Shown here one piece after another: positions 22,662 through 33,946 of a stretch of DNA of 64,000 bases. Both the position numbers and the translations under genes were made by a program. The stretch's first letter is position 1. Every line of letters begins with the position of its first letter. Source of the DNA: Stenocarpella maydis (lineage: Eukaryota; Ascomycota; Sordariomycetes; Diaporthales; Diaporthaceae); the NCBI GenBank assembly GCA_002270565.1, contig NQMI01000009.1:664420-728419 (forward strand). The letters are read 5' to 3'. The notes under the pieces are model-generated. The model was not told where the DNA came from, did no database searches, and saw only the letters and a list, made by a program, of their open reading frames with translations.

Positions 22662-23296
22662 GCCTGGCACTCAGCTGATGGCTAACTATGTAGTGAACTC
22701 ATCCAGAGCAGACTTCCGACATGTGTCTCTCCATGTCATCATGCTGTGTAGGATATGGGAGTGTTTTTGCTTATGCGTTGCTGTCACACCCTGCTCTGGT
22801 TACGGAATTTCCCATTCTCGTTCCTGTCACCTCTTCTGATTCATTGCAATTCTCGATATTTAGGCCCATGTGACTCGATTGGCTTCTTTCAATACTTGGT
22901 GTTTCTCGGGCGCCCGTCTCTCGTGGCTCTACATAAATAGTACCTCGCCATCTCAAATTGCTAGAAGTAACAAAACCTAATGCACTTATGGATGCACACA
23001 GTCGTTCTTTTAGAAATATCAAAAATTTTAGAGTCACTGCCAATGGCCCTAATGTCATTTCCGCCAACACGCTGCAAGACCATTGCTTCTTAATGCAAGC
23101 ATTATGCAGGAGGCCGACCAAACACCAAGCGGGGAGGGGGCCGGGACCGCTCCTTCTCGCCACATTTTTTTTAATTTAATTTCAGAGGTTTGCCGTTTCG
23201 ATTTTTGAAGTTCTTTGCAGAAAGAAATCCTGCTCTCATCGAGACACTTGTTACCCGAGAATCCTTGTATCTGCTATCGCATCATACTCCAAAAAG
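22662..23296. other. intergenic region, no feature seen
   Basis: About 635 bp upstream of the first orphan paralog. Its last 150 bp are AT-rich and include a TTTAATTTAATTT run near 23166. No ORF was recognised. Confidence 0.4.
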
Positions 23297-23815
23297 ATGT
23301 TTGAGACCACCGAAGCCGACATTCAAGTTGCGTCCACTATGACATTTTCGGACGATGGAATCGAAGCGCCCAACTCCAGCTACTTTGTAAAGCCACAAAT
23401 CCCCGAATCCGTACCATCGGTGCCTCGGCCGGGAAGAATATACAGAATTCATCTCAAGAACTCTAAGAAGCTCATCACAGTTACGGGCGGCAATGTCGTG
23501 CTACAGTCACCTGCCGAAGCTAAGCCAGGAGGGGGTTGGTACTGGGTTTGCGTGGAAAAGAGTAACTGGCTCGGATTCCGCAATCATATGTCTGGCAAGT
23601 ATCTCGGCCACAATGGAACATCAGGCCTCCGCGTTGAGGTCTCCCACCACAAGTCCTGGGAATACTTCTGCGTGAGGCATCACCCGGATGGTGGGTATCC
23701 AATACTGGTCAATCACTTGTATAACGAGATGCGGCAGATAGGCTGCGGCCCAGATGGGATAACACTCGCCGAGAAGGAGACGGGCGGTGCTCAATGGATA
23801 TTCGAGGAAGTCTAG
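23297..23815 (+). CDS. orphan fungal protein, possible beta-trefoil (fascin/actin-crosslinking-like), copy A
   Basis: A single exon encodes 172 residues. After an acidic, Ser-rich N-terminus the sequence alternates short strands with repeated aromatic/Gly motifs: YRIHLKN, WVCVEKSNWLGFRN, KYLGHNG, FCVRHHPDGGYPILV and a final AQWIFEEV. The 'xLGHxG' and 'RHHPDGGY' turns resemble those of fascin-like and other beta-trefoil domains, but I cannot name a characterised homologue. No signal peptide or membrane segment is seen, so it is probably cytosolic. It is clearly paralogous to the gene at 25159, which shares the same motifs in the same order and the same acidic leader (SxDGIxxPxSSxF). The two lie on one strand, 1.3 kb apart. 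Confidence 0.8.
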   Translation: MFETTEADIQVASTMTFSDDGIEAPNSSYFVKPQIPESVPSVPRPGRIYRIHLKNSKKLITVTGGNVVLQSPAEAKPGGGWYWVCVEKSNWLGFRNHMSGKYLGHNGTSGLRVEVSHHKSWEYFCVRHHPDGGYPILVNHLYNEMRQIGCGPDGITLAEKETGGAQWIFEEV

Positions 23816-25158
23816 GTGGGACTCACACCATAGTTTTGATGGCGAGCTTCCAAATTATCACGCACAATTACTGACACATGAGCTGAAGGCCTGCAACAAG
23901 AATTCAGCCCAAGAAAAGCCCGTCCAAGACCACAGCCCGCATTGGTCTTGAGCTCTTCGTGTTCCTGTTCGTGATGGGGCTATGGTTCACAGTTATGGCA
24001 AGCCTGAAGTATGGATGGTGAAGGTTCAGGCAACCGGTCATTCTCATTGGCTTGCAAATCGCCCTGTACCTATGACCTGAGGAACTGAAAATACTTGCAG
24101 CAGGTCAAAATCCTGTGTTTATTTATTTTCACGATAGCATTGGTAGTTAGATTATCACCCCCGCTCAGAACACAATACATCCCAGATTTCCGGAGCCTAC
24201 ATTCTCCTCGGAGGTTCTTGGAAAGACGCCGGGGTATCCTGAAGTTTTATTTCAGTACCTAGGTCCCAGATTCGGAGATGGTAGGTGTACCCATAGCCGT
24301 CCTGGTTGAGAGGCAACGTTACGAAATATACCGGATCAGGGAAGCATCCTAGACTGCCTAGGTAGCCTGATACCGTGAACATGACCAATAAATTTCTCTA
24401 AAATGACCCCCATGTGCTGTCTTCTATTTATCGTCAGTATGTATTTAATATTCTGCGCAGGCCTCTCTATGTCCTTCTTGCCGTTTTCGTCATTCAGCAC
24501 TTGGCTACCCTAGCCACCTGGATAGCATCCAGCGGTGAAAGAGTGCTCTGCATGGCTGGCAATCTTCTCGGCTCTTGTCCCTTTGGATAAGAGCCATTGT
24601 GGTGTTGAATAACCCAAGTCCATACTTCGAAGGGACCAATTCCCCTATTGGTTCATTGCAAAACAACTCAACGATCGCTTGGCAACTTATTCAAGGCATA
24701 CGCGTCTACGTACAAATCACGGGAGTGGGGCAAAACGCTACGTGAGATAAGTAAAATGCAGTTAGCCCTCTGGACGGACTGTATCTGAGGCTGGTTAGTT
24801 GTTGCGGTGAGGTTTCTGTAGGTGTGGGCCATGTGAAAGCGGGAAAGAAGTATTCCATCTATATTTGGTCTTTCCGCCTTCGGATGAAGTCACATGTGAA
24901 TCCAGATAAGAGACGAAAGGCCCTCCGTTAATGACTAGTAATGTTGAAGCGCAGGTCGATCAGCGTCCCTGCGAGGGGCCCCAACACATTCAACATCATG
25001 GAGCTTTCATTAGCTAGGTCCAACCTAGGTTAAACTACCTCGGTAGAGCAATCATTCCCTTACTTGCCTTTTTATTTAAGCCCGAAGCTCTTGAACTTCA
25101 CGCCGGAAATTGAGCTTTCTTTTCGTGAATACCTGTACCCTTGTGAACAATTTCGGCC
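23816..25158. other. inter-paralog spacer carrying a permease relic
   Basis: Bases 24040-24215 align by eye with 26105-26275, the end of the intact permease. The relic at 24197-24388 is listed separately. From ~24400 to 25158 nothing was recognised apart from CCTAGG-type palindromes near 24258, 24358 and 25025. Confidence 0.5.
24197..24388 (-). pseudogene. C-terminal relic of a purine nucleoside permease gene
   Basis: The 63-codon minus-strand frame begins MVMFTVSGYLGSLGCFPDP and ends PPRRM-stop. The intact permease at 26262-27638 has FGSLGGEPDF in its C-terminal part and ends LPMRRM-stop at the equivalent place. The DNA around both stops is the same (GAGCCTACATTCTCCTC), and the 3' flanks are similar for about 150 bp more. 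Between the two anchors the sequence has drifted beyond recognition. It is therefore the truncated end of a permease copy, carried along when the neighbouring orphan gene was duplicated. It is not a functional gene. Confidence 0.65.
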
Positions 25159-25770
25159 TTGTTTCACACAACCCCAATGGCGCCGACTTTCGAGTTTTGT
25201 CCAGATGACTGCGATGATCGCTCAGTTGTGACCACAGTGTCTTTATCAGAGGACGGAATCAGAACTCCAGCATCCAGCAACTTCTCAACACCGTCGATCA
25301 TCCGATTATCTTCGTCAGTTCCTGTCCCAAAAAAAATGTACAGAATTCACCTGTACAACACACCTGACCAGGTCATCGCAATTAAGGAGGGAGAGGTGGT
25401 GCTTCAGTCACTGAGCGAGCCAAAACTTGGAAGAGAAGCGTATTGGGTATGCGTGGAGAGCAAGAACTGGCTCGGCTTTCGAAATCCTGTGACGGGGACG
25501 TTTCTCGGCCACAACGGGAATATCCTGAACGGCTTCAAGATCACGAATAGCATGAAAATCACACAGCGGAAGATTCACGCCAGGGCTACGCATCACTTCT
25601 CGGACGAATGTTTTTGCGTCCGGCACCATCCGTGTGGCGGGTATCTTCTTCTCGTAAAGCGCCCCGCAGAGGAAGGTGGGCTAGGGCAATTACGGCAATG
25701 TACCTCGGATGGCCTCAAGCTCGTTGAACGCGATAAGGATGGTGCTCGGTGGATCTTTGAGCAAGTGTAG
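25159..25770 (+). CDS. orphan fungal protein, possible beta-trefoil (fascin/actin-crosslinking-like), copy B
   Basis: A single exon encodes 203 residues from 25159. A second Met at codon 7 (MAPTFEF) is an equally good start. Motifs shared with copy A, in order, are MYRIHLYN, WVCVESKNWLGFRN, TFLGHNG, CFCVRHHPCGGYLLLV and ARWIFEQV. Copy B carries an extra basic loop of about 15 residues (MKITQRKIHARA) between the GHNG turn and the FCVRHH strand, and a longer acidic leader. Divergence is substantial yet both frames are intact, so both copies seem to have been kept by selection. The function is unknown. A carbohydrate- or actin-binding role is only suggested by the trefoil-like motifs. Confidence 0.8.
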   Translation: MFHTTPMAPTFEFCPDDCDDRSVVTTVSLSEDGIRTPASSNFSTPSIIRLSSSVPVPKKMYRIHLYNTPDQVIAIKEGEVVLQSLSEPKLGREAYWVCVESKNWLGFRNPVTGTFLGHNGNILNGFKITNSMKITQRKIHARATHHFSDECFCVRHHPCGGYLLLVKRPAEEGGLGQLRQCTSDGLKLVERDKDGARWIFEQV

Positions 25771-26261
25771 GCGAGTATCCCGCCATGTTCCAGGTACACC
25801 AGCTGACTTGTGTTGGGATGTTTAGCATATAAGCTGAAGATCCGAGGCGAGGATGCGGCCAAAGAGAAAACAGGCGGAAACTGAAGCCCGAATTGTGTTG
25901 GGAGTGGCCTGAAGTAATATAACTAGTAGGAATGATGGGAAACGCTACCAAAGTATCTAATAATTACGAGCCGTGGTACCATGGTTGTTCTTTGATTTTT
26001 TTTGCCTATGGCCGAGGCTTGTTATCCTATTGGACGCATTTGAAACTGATTTAATCCCTTTGTAGCCACAGCCAGACTCGGCTGTGAACAGCGGGGATAA
26101 TTAATAACTAGTCGTAATTTCCATTGGCCTGCAAATTACTGTGTATGAGTTGGAAATACTGGCGTCACACCAAGATGTTGTATTTACTTTCAGCACAGCA
26201 TTGGTACTCAAGTAGATTATTACCCCAAATCAGAACACGGTATTTCCCAAACTTTGGGAGC
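25771..26261. other. convergent spacer between orphan copy B and the permease
   Basis: The 490 bp are the counterpart of 23816-24196. The segment from 26105 to the permease stop aligns with 24040-24215. Confidence 0.6.
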
Positions 26262-27638
26262 CTACATTCTCCTCATAGGCAGGCCCTTGCGCCGTCGCGC
26301 ATCCTTGCTCCTCCTGACAGCTGCAGCCCTCTTGGCCCTGACACTTCTGGCTGTCGGAACCTCGACGCCTCTCGTCTGCAAGTCCCCCGTCTCCCCATCA
26401 GGCAGTACCGCCAGGCCCTGTGTGATACTCCCCGGTCCAAAATCGGGCTCACCACCGAGCGAGCCAAACACATCACCGATGTAGTTGGAGGCCTTGACGC
26501 CGTCCTTGAAGGTGCAGTTCCACTCGCCCAGGACACCCTTGAGGATTTCGACCCCAGCGTAGTAGATATTCTCCACGGCTATCTCGAACCCGTTCTGGTC
26601 GTTGATAAACAGGTGGTCATATGCAGAGACGCCTGGCGGCGGCCGATCGAAGTCGGAACCGGTTCGCATGACGATGATGCGGCCAAAGTCGACGAGGCCC
26701 TCGATGGCCATGCGCAGCAGCGCCTCGAGGGTGGCGTTGTCCTCCTGCGCGGTCATGCAGTATTTCCCGGACCCGTTGGTCCAGACCGTCGTGGTATTGT
26801 CGAATGCCTCGGCCAGCAGCACGCCGGAGTAGTAAACGTCACTAGTGGCGCTGTCACAGAGGACGACGCTCGGGGGCAGGGTGGCCGCGACGTGGGCCTC
26901 GCCCGAGGCAGCGTAACGGGCGCGGTACTCGGCAGCAATGTCGTTGTCGCTGAGGTTTGCCTTGGACGCGAGCTCATACGCGACCTGGCGCAGGTCCTCG
27001 TTGACCTCGAACACCTCGGTGCCGTACCAGGTCTCCGGGAGTAGGCCCGGCTGCATGGTTCCGAATCCCACGTAGCCGGTGGTGTAGTTCTCGGGCATCT
27101 CGCGGGCGTCGAACTCGTACTGCAGGGCGACCTGGACGGTGTACCGGGAGAGGGCGACACCGCCGAGGGTGGACCGCTCGGGGCTCACGCCTGCGATGCC
27201 GCCGATCATGAAATAGGTCGAAGTGAGATCAAACTTGCCGGACAGCACGACAGAGGTGATGGTGGTGGCGGCGTTGATTTCCGACTCGCCAGTGGTGACC
27301 TGGCATATCTGGAGATCCTCTGTGCAATGGACGTGCGGGAACAGCATGGAAAGGCCGGGAGTGCTGACGTTTACAGCCAGGAGGTCGCCGAGGCCGCTGC
27401 TGGGAAGCTTCTCGTACCAGATGTCTGCTTCTGGTGTGAACTAGAATTTGAGTTAGTACCAAATCGGACGTGAGGGGAGGACAAGGCTCGCGGGTGAGAG
27501 TACCATGCTGATGATGAAGAACTTGGGCGCTATAGGTGCCTCACGGGTTGCCAGGTTCACCATGGAGCTCTTGGCCGTAACTGCGGCCACCTGGCTGACG
27601 GCGAGCAGCGCCGAGGCTGATGTCGAGAGGAAACGCAT
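26262..27638 (-). CDS. Purine nucleoside permease (NUP family), with signal peptide
   Basis: The minus-strand exons are 27638-27504 and 27440-26262 (63-nt intron, GTACTC..TCTAG), giving 437 residues. The signal peptide MRFLSTSASALLAVSQVAAVTA leads to KFFIISM, and the splice adds FTPEADIWYEKLP and the HCTEDLQICQVTTGE..INAA block. These blocks are characteristic of fungal NUP proteins. Members are linked to purine nucleoside uptake and have a nucleoside-phosphorylase-like fold. No multi-spanning membrane region is visible, so an exported nucleoside-binding or hydrolysing role is as plausible as transport. The C-terminal 35 residues are Arg/Ala-rich and end PMRRM. A broken copy of this end lies at 24197-24388. 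Confidence 0.87.
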
Positions 27639-29822
27639 CTTGAAGGCCGATGGGCTTCCTGAGGTAGATGAAAGGTGCTCAAGGCGGGACTGAGGCGGCT
27701 CGGCGACTACCTAGTAGCGAGAAAAGCAGTGACGAGAGAGGATATGTAGAGGGGCGCCATGAATCCCTTGTAGACCTGGAAACACTTGTGTGGAAACAAC
27801 GGATTTTATTTACCTGGCCAGGTACCTATGTATCAGCAGACGCAGACCCCACTGCATTAGGTTAATTGGGCTAAGGAAAGGAAGGATTCAACGGCGATAA
27901 AGTGAAAAGGCTTGCATTGGTGAAATTCTCGTCGACACCCACTTGGTGTGAATAGTGGGGGGGGGGGACGCGCTCGTGAAGGGCCGGGACGCTGGGCTGC
28001 ATGCATTTTACTGCAAGGGGAGACATCGCAGATCAGGAAGACTCACTTCAAGCCACGAAGCATCCCGGCCAACCGCGAGCGAGGTGCCGAACTGAGTCAC
28101 CCTCAATTCGATGGCCTGGACAGGACTTCACCATGGCTCGGAGCACTGGTCAGCCAGCCGGAGCATCGGCACGGACAGAGGGTGAGGATGAGAAAATGGC
28201 ATCGCCAGCCGGGTCGGCAACGTCGGGCCAGGCATCTCGCTGTGAAGTGCTAGAGTGGGGATGATGCAAACATGGTCATCCTATGATTGCTGAGCAACCG
28301 GAATTCCTATCTTGAGTCATGCCCATCAAATCGCAGCCCATCTCCCTGTGGCGTCTCAGCAGGCAAATTTGGTGCAGGTGAGGTGACACGACAGGGCGTG
28401 GTTGAGATGCTCAAGTCGACAGCTGATGACGACGACTTCCCGGCACCAAGAACCTAAGCCGCCGCTTGTTCGCCCTTCGCTGGCTGGCCACCACCATGGT
28501 GACAGCGGTGTAGACAAGCGCAAGACTCGTGCGTAGGTGGTAGATAACGGACCATGGCCGGCAAAGTAGGGCTTCTCCTGGATTCCAGAGCCCTTCGGGC
28601 CGAGATCAAGCTTTGTGGAGCCTCCTAGGGTCCGCCTGGGAGCCGCTATCTCTCTGCTTGTCGAGCTTGGGTGAGGTTTTGGACTGAGTGACGCGATATT
28701 ATTCTGCTAGCGCGTTCGATCCAAGCAGATGTCTGTCGGCTGCTCATGGAGTCCCGAGCCGTCCTGCAGCCAAGTCCGGGAGCTGAACATAGCACCTGCA
28801 TGCAACATTGAAGCAGGCAAGCAGCAAGGTACGCGAGACAGTCTCCACACTGCAGAGGCATGGGTCCAGCCGCCACCAGCAAGTGGTGGCTCATCTCGTT
28901 TTCGTGATATCGATTTTCTTGCCGTGGCTTGCTGTGTGGCCGGGTCGCACGGAGATAAGGGGCTGGGTCTCAAGCCGTGTTTGCCGCATGGATTGCTGGC
29001 GTGCATTTGAGACATAATCTGCACAAGATGATAGGCTCGCCTGATCTTGACAGCTCCAGATTGCTCGGGGTGCTGATCGACGCGTGTCCGAGCCCAGCTT
29101 TTTCCACGTCTCTGAAGGCATCGGAAGTGCCCAGGTGGTCCGTAGCCTTGGGATTTACAAAGTCCCGATTAAGTTATGCGTGACAAATGGATAAACGGGT
29201 TAGAACTGGGGCCAGCTTGGTTGCAGAAGGACCGCTTCCATCTGGAGCCATATTGGAGGGAATTATGATGGAGAAGAGAGCCCAAGAAAGGCGCTAGTTG
29301 ACTCAGTATGTTTGGAGTTTTACATCATGGATCAGCGGCGCCGTTCGATTCAGCACTTGTCCTGCTGCCACGCCTATGGTCAGGATGACTTTACATACGT
29401 ATTTGTGCATGATACCCTGTACATTTAGACAAGCGCTCGCAGTTTGTCAGATTGCCTTCACTTTCTGCATCCTCACTTCCTACACATGTAGTGTATTTTA
29501 CATGAGCTAAATGAAACGGTAGATAGGGACTCAGGTTAACTTATGTCAACTAATTAAGACATCAAAAGCGGAAGCCACCCACCGATTCCCAGAAAATTAT
29601 AGCCAATGGCGACATATCCTAAGCAATTGAGAAGTAAATATTGCATATTTGCGTGTGCAGTGATTCATATCACCTATACACCTAAGCCGGACTTTTGATG
29701 GTGAAGACCGTTATTAACGTATTTGCTTCTCGGCTACCCACCCTTATTGCTAAGCAACCAATAGTGCTGCTAGTCTGACGACTGGCGCTTACTTCTGGCC
29801 TGCTTGAATGGCATAAGCCGAG
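27639..29822. other. 2.2-kb intergenic region, no gene seen
   Basis: It contains the permease promoter and a poly-G run near 27957. Many small frames occur on both strands, but none shows domain features or splice logic. The last 300 bp are AT-rich. Confidence 0.4.
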
Positions 29823-30618
29823 TCAGATCACAACTTCAAAAGTCGGATTGTCCCTCGACTTTTCTAGCCATTCCCACGCCCTGGAAGCAATGTTGGTAGG
29901 GTTCCACGTCTCATGGTCCGGCGACACTGGGCCGCCAACGTTGATTAGCCCCAGGTGAACTCCTTCCTTAGCGTAGGTCATATGAAGGCTCTGCATCAAA
30001 TTCCGTTGAGCTGCCTTGGCCAGAGAGAGAGAAAACATCCCGGTGATGGGATGCTCAGGCAGCATGGAGCTCGTCACGATGATTGACGGCCATGCATTCT
30101 TGTCACGCCTTGCCAGATCCACTAGGCTCGGAAGTTCCCGCTGGACCACAGTGTAAAGAGCACAAACGTTGATCTAACAAGAGGAAGCCAACGTTAGCAT
30201 ACGAGCCTCCACGTCTCCATAAGTAGTGGACTACTCCATGGTGCCGAGATTCAGATGGCGTATTGGGACTGACCTTGAATTCGTACTCGATGTCTTTGAC
30301 GTCATGAGCGAGTAGCTTAGAGTTTTGCACACGAGCAGCATTGTAGAAAACACACTCGGGCTCCCCAAATGAGGCTTCAATGTCACTTAGAGCCTTGCCA
30401 AGTGCGTCGTAATCGGTGACGTCTAGGGCGTGGGTTTTGACGTTTACTCCAGCTCCAACGGCTGCTTCAATGGCCGTCTGCTCGAGATCCAGCTGCTCGG
30501 TACGTCTTGCAATCAAGGCAACATTGCCGTAGCGCTTCGTGGCAAAGTGAATTGTCACTGCCCGACCAATACCGGGTCCTGCACCGATGACAATGAGTGT
30601 CTTGTTGTTTGGGGCCAT
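29823..30618 (-). CDS. Atypical short-chain dehydrogenase lacking the catalytic Tyr
   Basis: The minus-strand exons are 30618-30274 and 30173-29823 (100-nt intron, GTCAGT..GTTAG), giving 231 residues. The dinucleotide motif GAGPGIG, the ARR after strand 2 and the NAA motif (YNAAR) are present. In the position of YxxxK the protein has SLSLAK followed by AAQRNL, so the catalytic Tyr is absent while the Lys is kept. The C-terminus is short and ends TFEVVI. A set of fungal SDR-like proteins shares this FSLSxxKxAQRNL pattern. They may bind cofactor without classical reductase activity. The position next to repeats and the royal-jelly-like gene gives no pathway clue. Confidence 0.8.
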
Positions 30619-31665
30619 TGTAAGTAAACAAGTGGTAAGGTTATAGGAAACCCTGATAGATGGGAGAATGTACGGAGATGGAGGGAATTTGGAGCAAGGG
30701 AAGACACAGAGAAACTTCTGGGCCGGTGGAGGATGACCTGATGACTTGCTTTATACTTGCAGGCGTTGGTGTTGGGTTGACATCAGAATGTTCTCGTCGC
30801 AACAATTGCAAACTGATATCCTCAAGACCGAAATAGTCGTGCCCCAGCACCTTAACTCGCAAGTCACAAGCAGACGCGCGCACCATAGTCACTCGTCCAC
30901 CAGCCATCCAGCGAGTAAGGTTCAAGGCTGTGCTGATTCTTTCAAAACGAAATTCAAAATCCTGACGTAGGTTGGCTATCACAGCCTTGGCGGTATTAAG
31001 GCGCGCAGGGGCAGTGGGGGTTAAACTTCGTTTTATTGCTCACAGGAAATCCCCAAGGAATTGACAGTGAAATAAAGGGCCCGGGGGGGGGAGGGAGCGG
31101 GCAGAGCTTGTCAGCGGAAAGTTTTTGATAGAGAACAGATAAACTTTAGTACTCACTCCGGCTGCCACGACAGCATAAATATCCTCACCAAAGCACAGCC
31201 CTGTGAGTGAGTGTCCGATAATCAGCCGTAGGACAACAGCATAGAACCCTTGGCCGCAATGGATGTAATAATCAATGATCACCGACTTCTGATGTTCGCC
31301 AAAACCGATTCATTTCGGGGGTATGGCTCCGGACTTTTGGGTTTGGCACCGAAAGAGCTTATTATAAAGCAAACTTGGAGGTCCGTGTGAGAACGGGGAG
31401 TGGAGAATTGAGGACAAACGAGTAAAGACACATGACGGAAGGTGAAGTGCAAGGCTCTGGGGCTGGCACAGCATATTCAAGTCTATTGTGGGAGCATGTT
31501 ACTCTCAAGAAAAGCACTCGCACAAGTTTATTACAATTGAACCAGCGTCATTTTAATTGGGTTTTGTTCTATCCTCGAAGGTACGTGAAAATTGGAGCTG
31601 TATGCCGAGCAGTTCAGCTAATTCTCGGCTCGTAACTTTAACTATTGCCCTCGGGGAATGACGGC
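30619..31665. other. intergenic region, no feature seen
   Basis: It holds the SDR promoter and the 3' side of the royal-jelly-like gene. A G-run lies at about 31083. No ORF was recognised. Confidence 0.4.
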
Positions 31666-33093
31666 CTAAACAGCAGGCCCAGCGCCTATGAACAGCCTGT
31701 ATGACCGAAAGGGGCCTATCCTGTTATCTGAGTTATTGAACTGCCTCGATGGGCCCAGTTCCAGTTGATTCGTGCAGAAGTACAGATAGCCATTCAAAAT
31801 CGCAGCACTGTCTGCATGCTGGATGAGACCATTCCTCACCAGAGTTTTTACGTAGTAGTTCTCTGCAGCTACAGGACCGCTCCCACCAGCAGGGGCGCTG
31901 TTCACCTCCTCAGTAATCCTCGACTGGTCCGTCTGCACATAGTAAATTGCATTTTGCTCGCTGGCCAACAGGAACACTCGGCCCAGGTCATCTGCCGTGA
32001 ATCCGGCTTGCTCCGAGCCGAGCTGGCCCGGATCCTGAACCGCAGCGAGTACCTCGTCGTCGGTGGCGCCAAAGTTCTGCAAAACTTCCTGGGATACGTA
32101 GTAGAACCGCCGAGAGGATAGGACGCCCCAGTAGACCTGTCCTGCTTGCAGGGCGATGCCATCCGACGCAGTGGTGCAGAATGACTTTGTCGTGCCGTTC
32201 CAGCAGTAAATCGGCTCTCCATTGTACGATCCCACGTATCCTGGGTCTGCCATGACGACAGCCTGGCCAGCCAGCCTCTTCACGGCTCGTCCCGTGGCAA
32301 GATCCACTACAGCATTGAGAGTCAGCTTTCAGAGAACCATGCTAGGAGTTTCATTCAAACACAGCGTGGATCGGGCCATAGTATGGCCGTGGCATTCGAG
32401 GCAAAGGCTCGGGAGAGAATTTCTTATTCCAAAGCGGGTTGAAAATGACTCCAGAAGCTGCTTACCAGCCAAGATTCCGCCTTTGGCCGACGCATCCGTG
32501 AGGAAAGCGAAGCCGCCAGTTCCGGCCGTATTATTGATCCGCAAGTCGTTAAGGTTTGTGCCGCTCGACAGGATGCCGTCCGGGATTGCGTACGTCCTAA
32601 CCAGCTCTTTCGTGGTGGGATCAAATTGCAGAATCTTCGCACCGCCAGTGACTGCGGGCGCAGTCTTTTTGTACGGGATGCCGTTGTCGAGAACCCACAA
32701 CTGCCCCTGAGCATCCAGAACAAGATTCTGCACATTTATGAAGCACTCCGACGCATTCTGGCCAGGCTGACAATTCTGGATCTCAGCTGATGGCCAGGGC
32801 TCCTCGTCTGTGAAACTCGTGGCTATTGTTATCGCGTTCGTGGCGTTTTCAAAGTTGCGTGGATAGGTCAGGTAAATATTCTCCTCGAGATCGAGTGCCA
32901 ATCCAGTTGGTGCCAAGGTGCTTTCATGTACGGCTTCGAGTGCACCGCCGATAATTTTGAAGTCTTGGACGCAGACGCCATTGGTCGTGTTGGAACTCGA
33001 TAAAGCTGGATCAGGACAGGCAGTGGGAAACAACGCCGTGGAGAGCCCAGAGAGAGAGGAAAGACTGAGTACGAGTAAGTTTGGTGAAAGCAT
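31666..33093 (-). CDS. Secreted yellow / major royal jelly-related protein
   Basis: The minus-strand exons are 33093-32466 and 32306-31666 (159-nt intron, GTAAGC..TGTAG), giving 422 residues. A signal peptide (MLSPNLLVLSLSSLSGLSTA) precedes a beta-propeller-type sequence. The typical blocks are GLALD..NIYLTYPRN, NVQNLVLDAQGQLWVLDNG, NDLRINN..GFAFLTDAS, and YYVKTLVRNGLIQHADS followed by LYFCTNQL near the end. Fungal MRJP-like proteins are secreted six-bladed propellers of uncertain ligand. Several N-glycosylation sequons are present. The gene looks intact and its intron is longer than most in the window. Confidence 0.88.
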
Positions 33094-33430
33094 ATTCGCT
33101 CGCTTGACTTGAATGTGTCGTGGGCATCCCTTTTCGCCCTCTCGCGTCTCACTAGGCCTGCAAGATTGCTATGTATAACAACACTGCACCTCCGCGGATC
33201 TTGTATTTAAGGAAGCCAGTTTTGGTCATTGTTCCTCTTCCTCCGGGGAAATGACAAATTTATACCGCCAGGAGGCAACAAAACCGTCATAGTGTGACCT
33301 TTAGTAATCTCCCCCGCACCATGATGTCAAGCGTTGCGGGCAGGGTCGTAGCCAGCATAACGTCCCCAGCCCCCATTCTGCACCCCTATTGGGCATCTGG
33401 GGTAGAATTTGGTGTTCCTCCCCATTCAAC

Positions 33431-33516
33431 GGCCACAGTATACATACCCAGCTTTCCATATGCGTACCCAGCTTTTTTCTGTAGGCATACCCAGTATAGG
33501 AAATTAAGCGTATAGC
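33431..33516 (+). repeat. left terminal inverted repeat of the MITE-like element
   Basis: It pairs with 33947-34034 in inverse orientation, with mostly transition differences. Confidence 0.8.
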
Positions 33517-33946
33517 ACACCCGGTTCCTATATACCGCTAGCTCCTTAACCCTACATTTATGCCCTGCCTTACCCTAGCTAGGTGTATGGAAAGCTCGTT
33601 TGGCGGCGCATAGGCCACTAGGTGCGTACTAGGTGCGTGAAAGGCCTACCCTAACCCTCCGGGCCTGGGCCCATAGGCGTATATATTTAGAAGAAGGCTA
33701 TCTATATGCCTAGAGAAGGCCCTTTAAAGAGCCCTCTATATACCCAGAGGAGGGGCTTTTAAAGGGGCGCGTAAAGGGGCATATGAAGAGCCTTCTTTTA
33801 GGTATATAGATGGCTCTTTAGATGGCCTTTCTCTAGGTATGCGGAGGGTAGGTAGAGGGGTGCTATTTGGAGGGGCCCTTTAGAGGGGCCTTTTGGAGGG
33901 GTATTGAGGGGCTTAAGGGTGGGGGAGGTACAAGAATGTATAGTAG

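Noticed and set aside
26124..27044. 306-residue plus-strand frame over the permease gene
   Set aside because: It is a shadow of the intact minus-strand permease.
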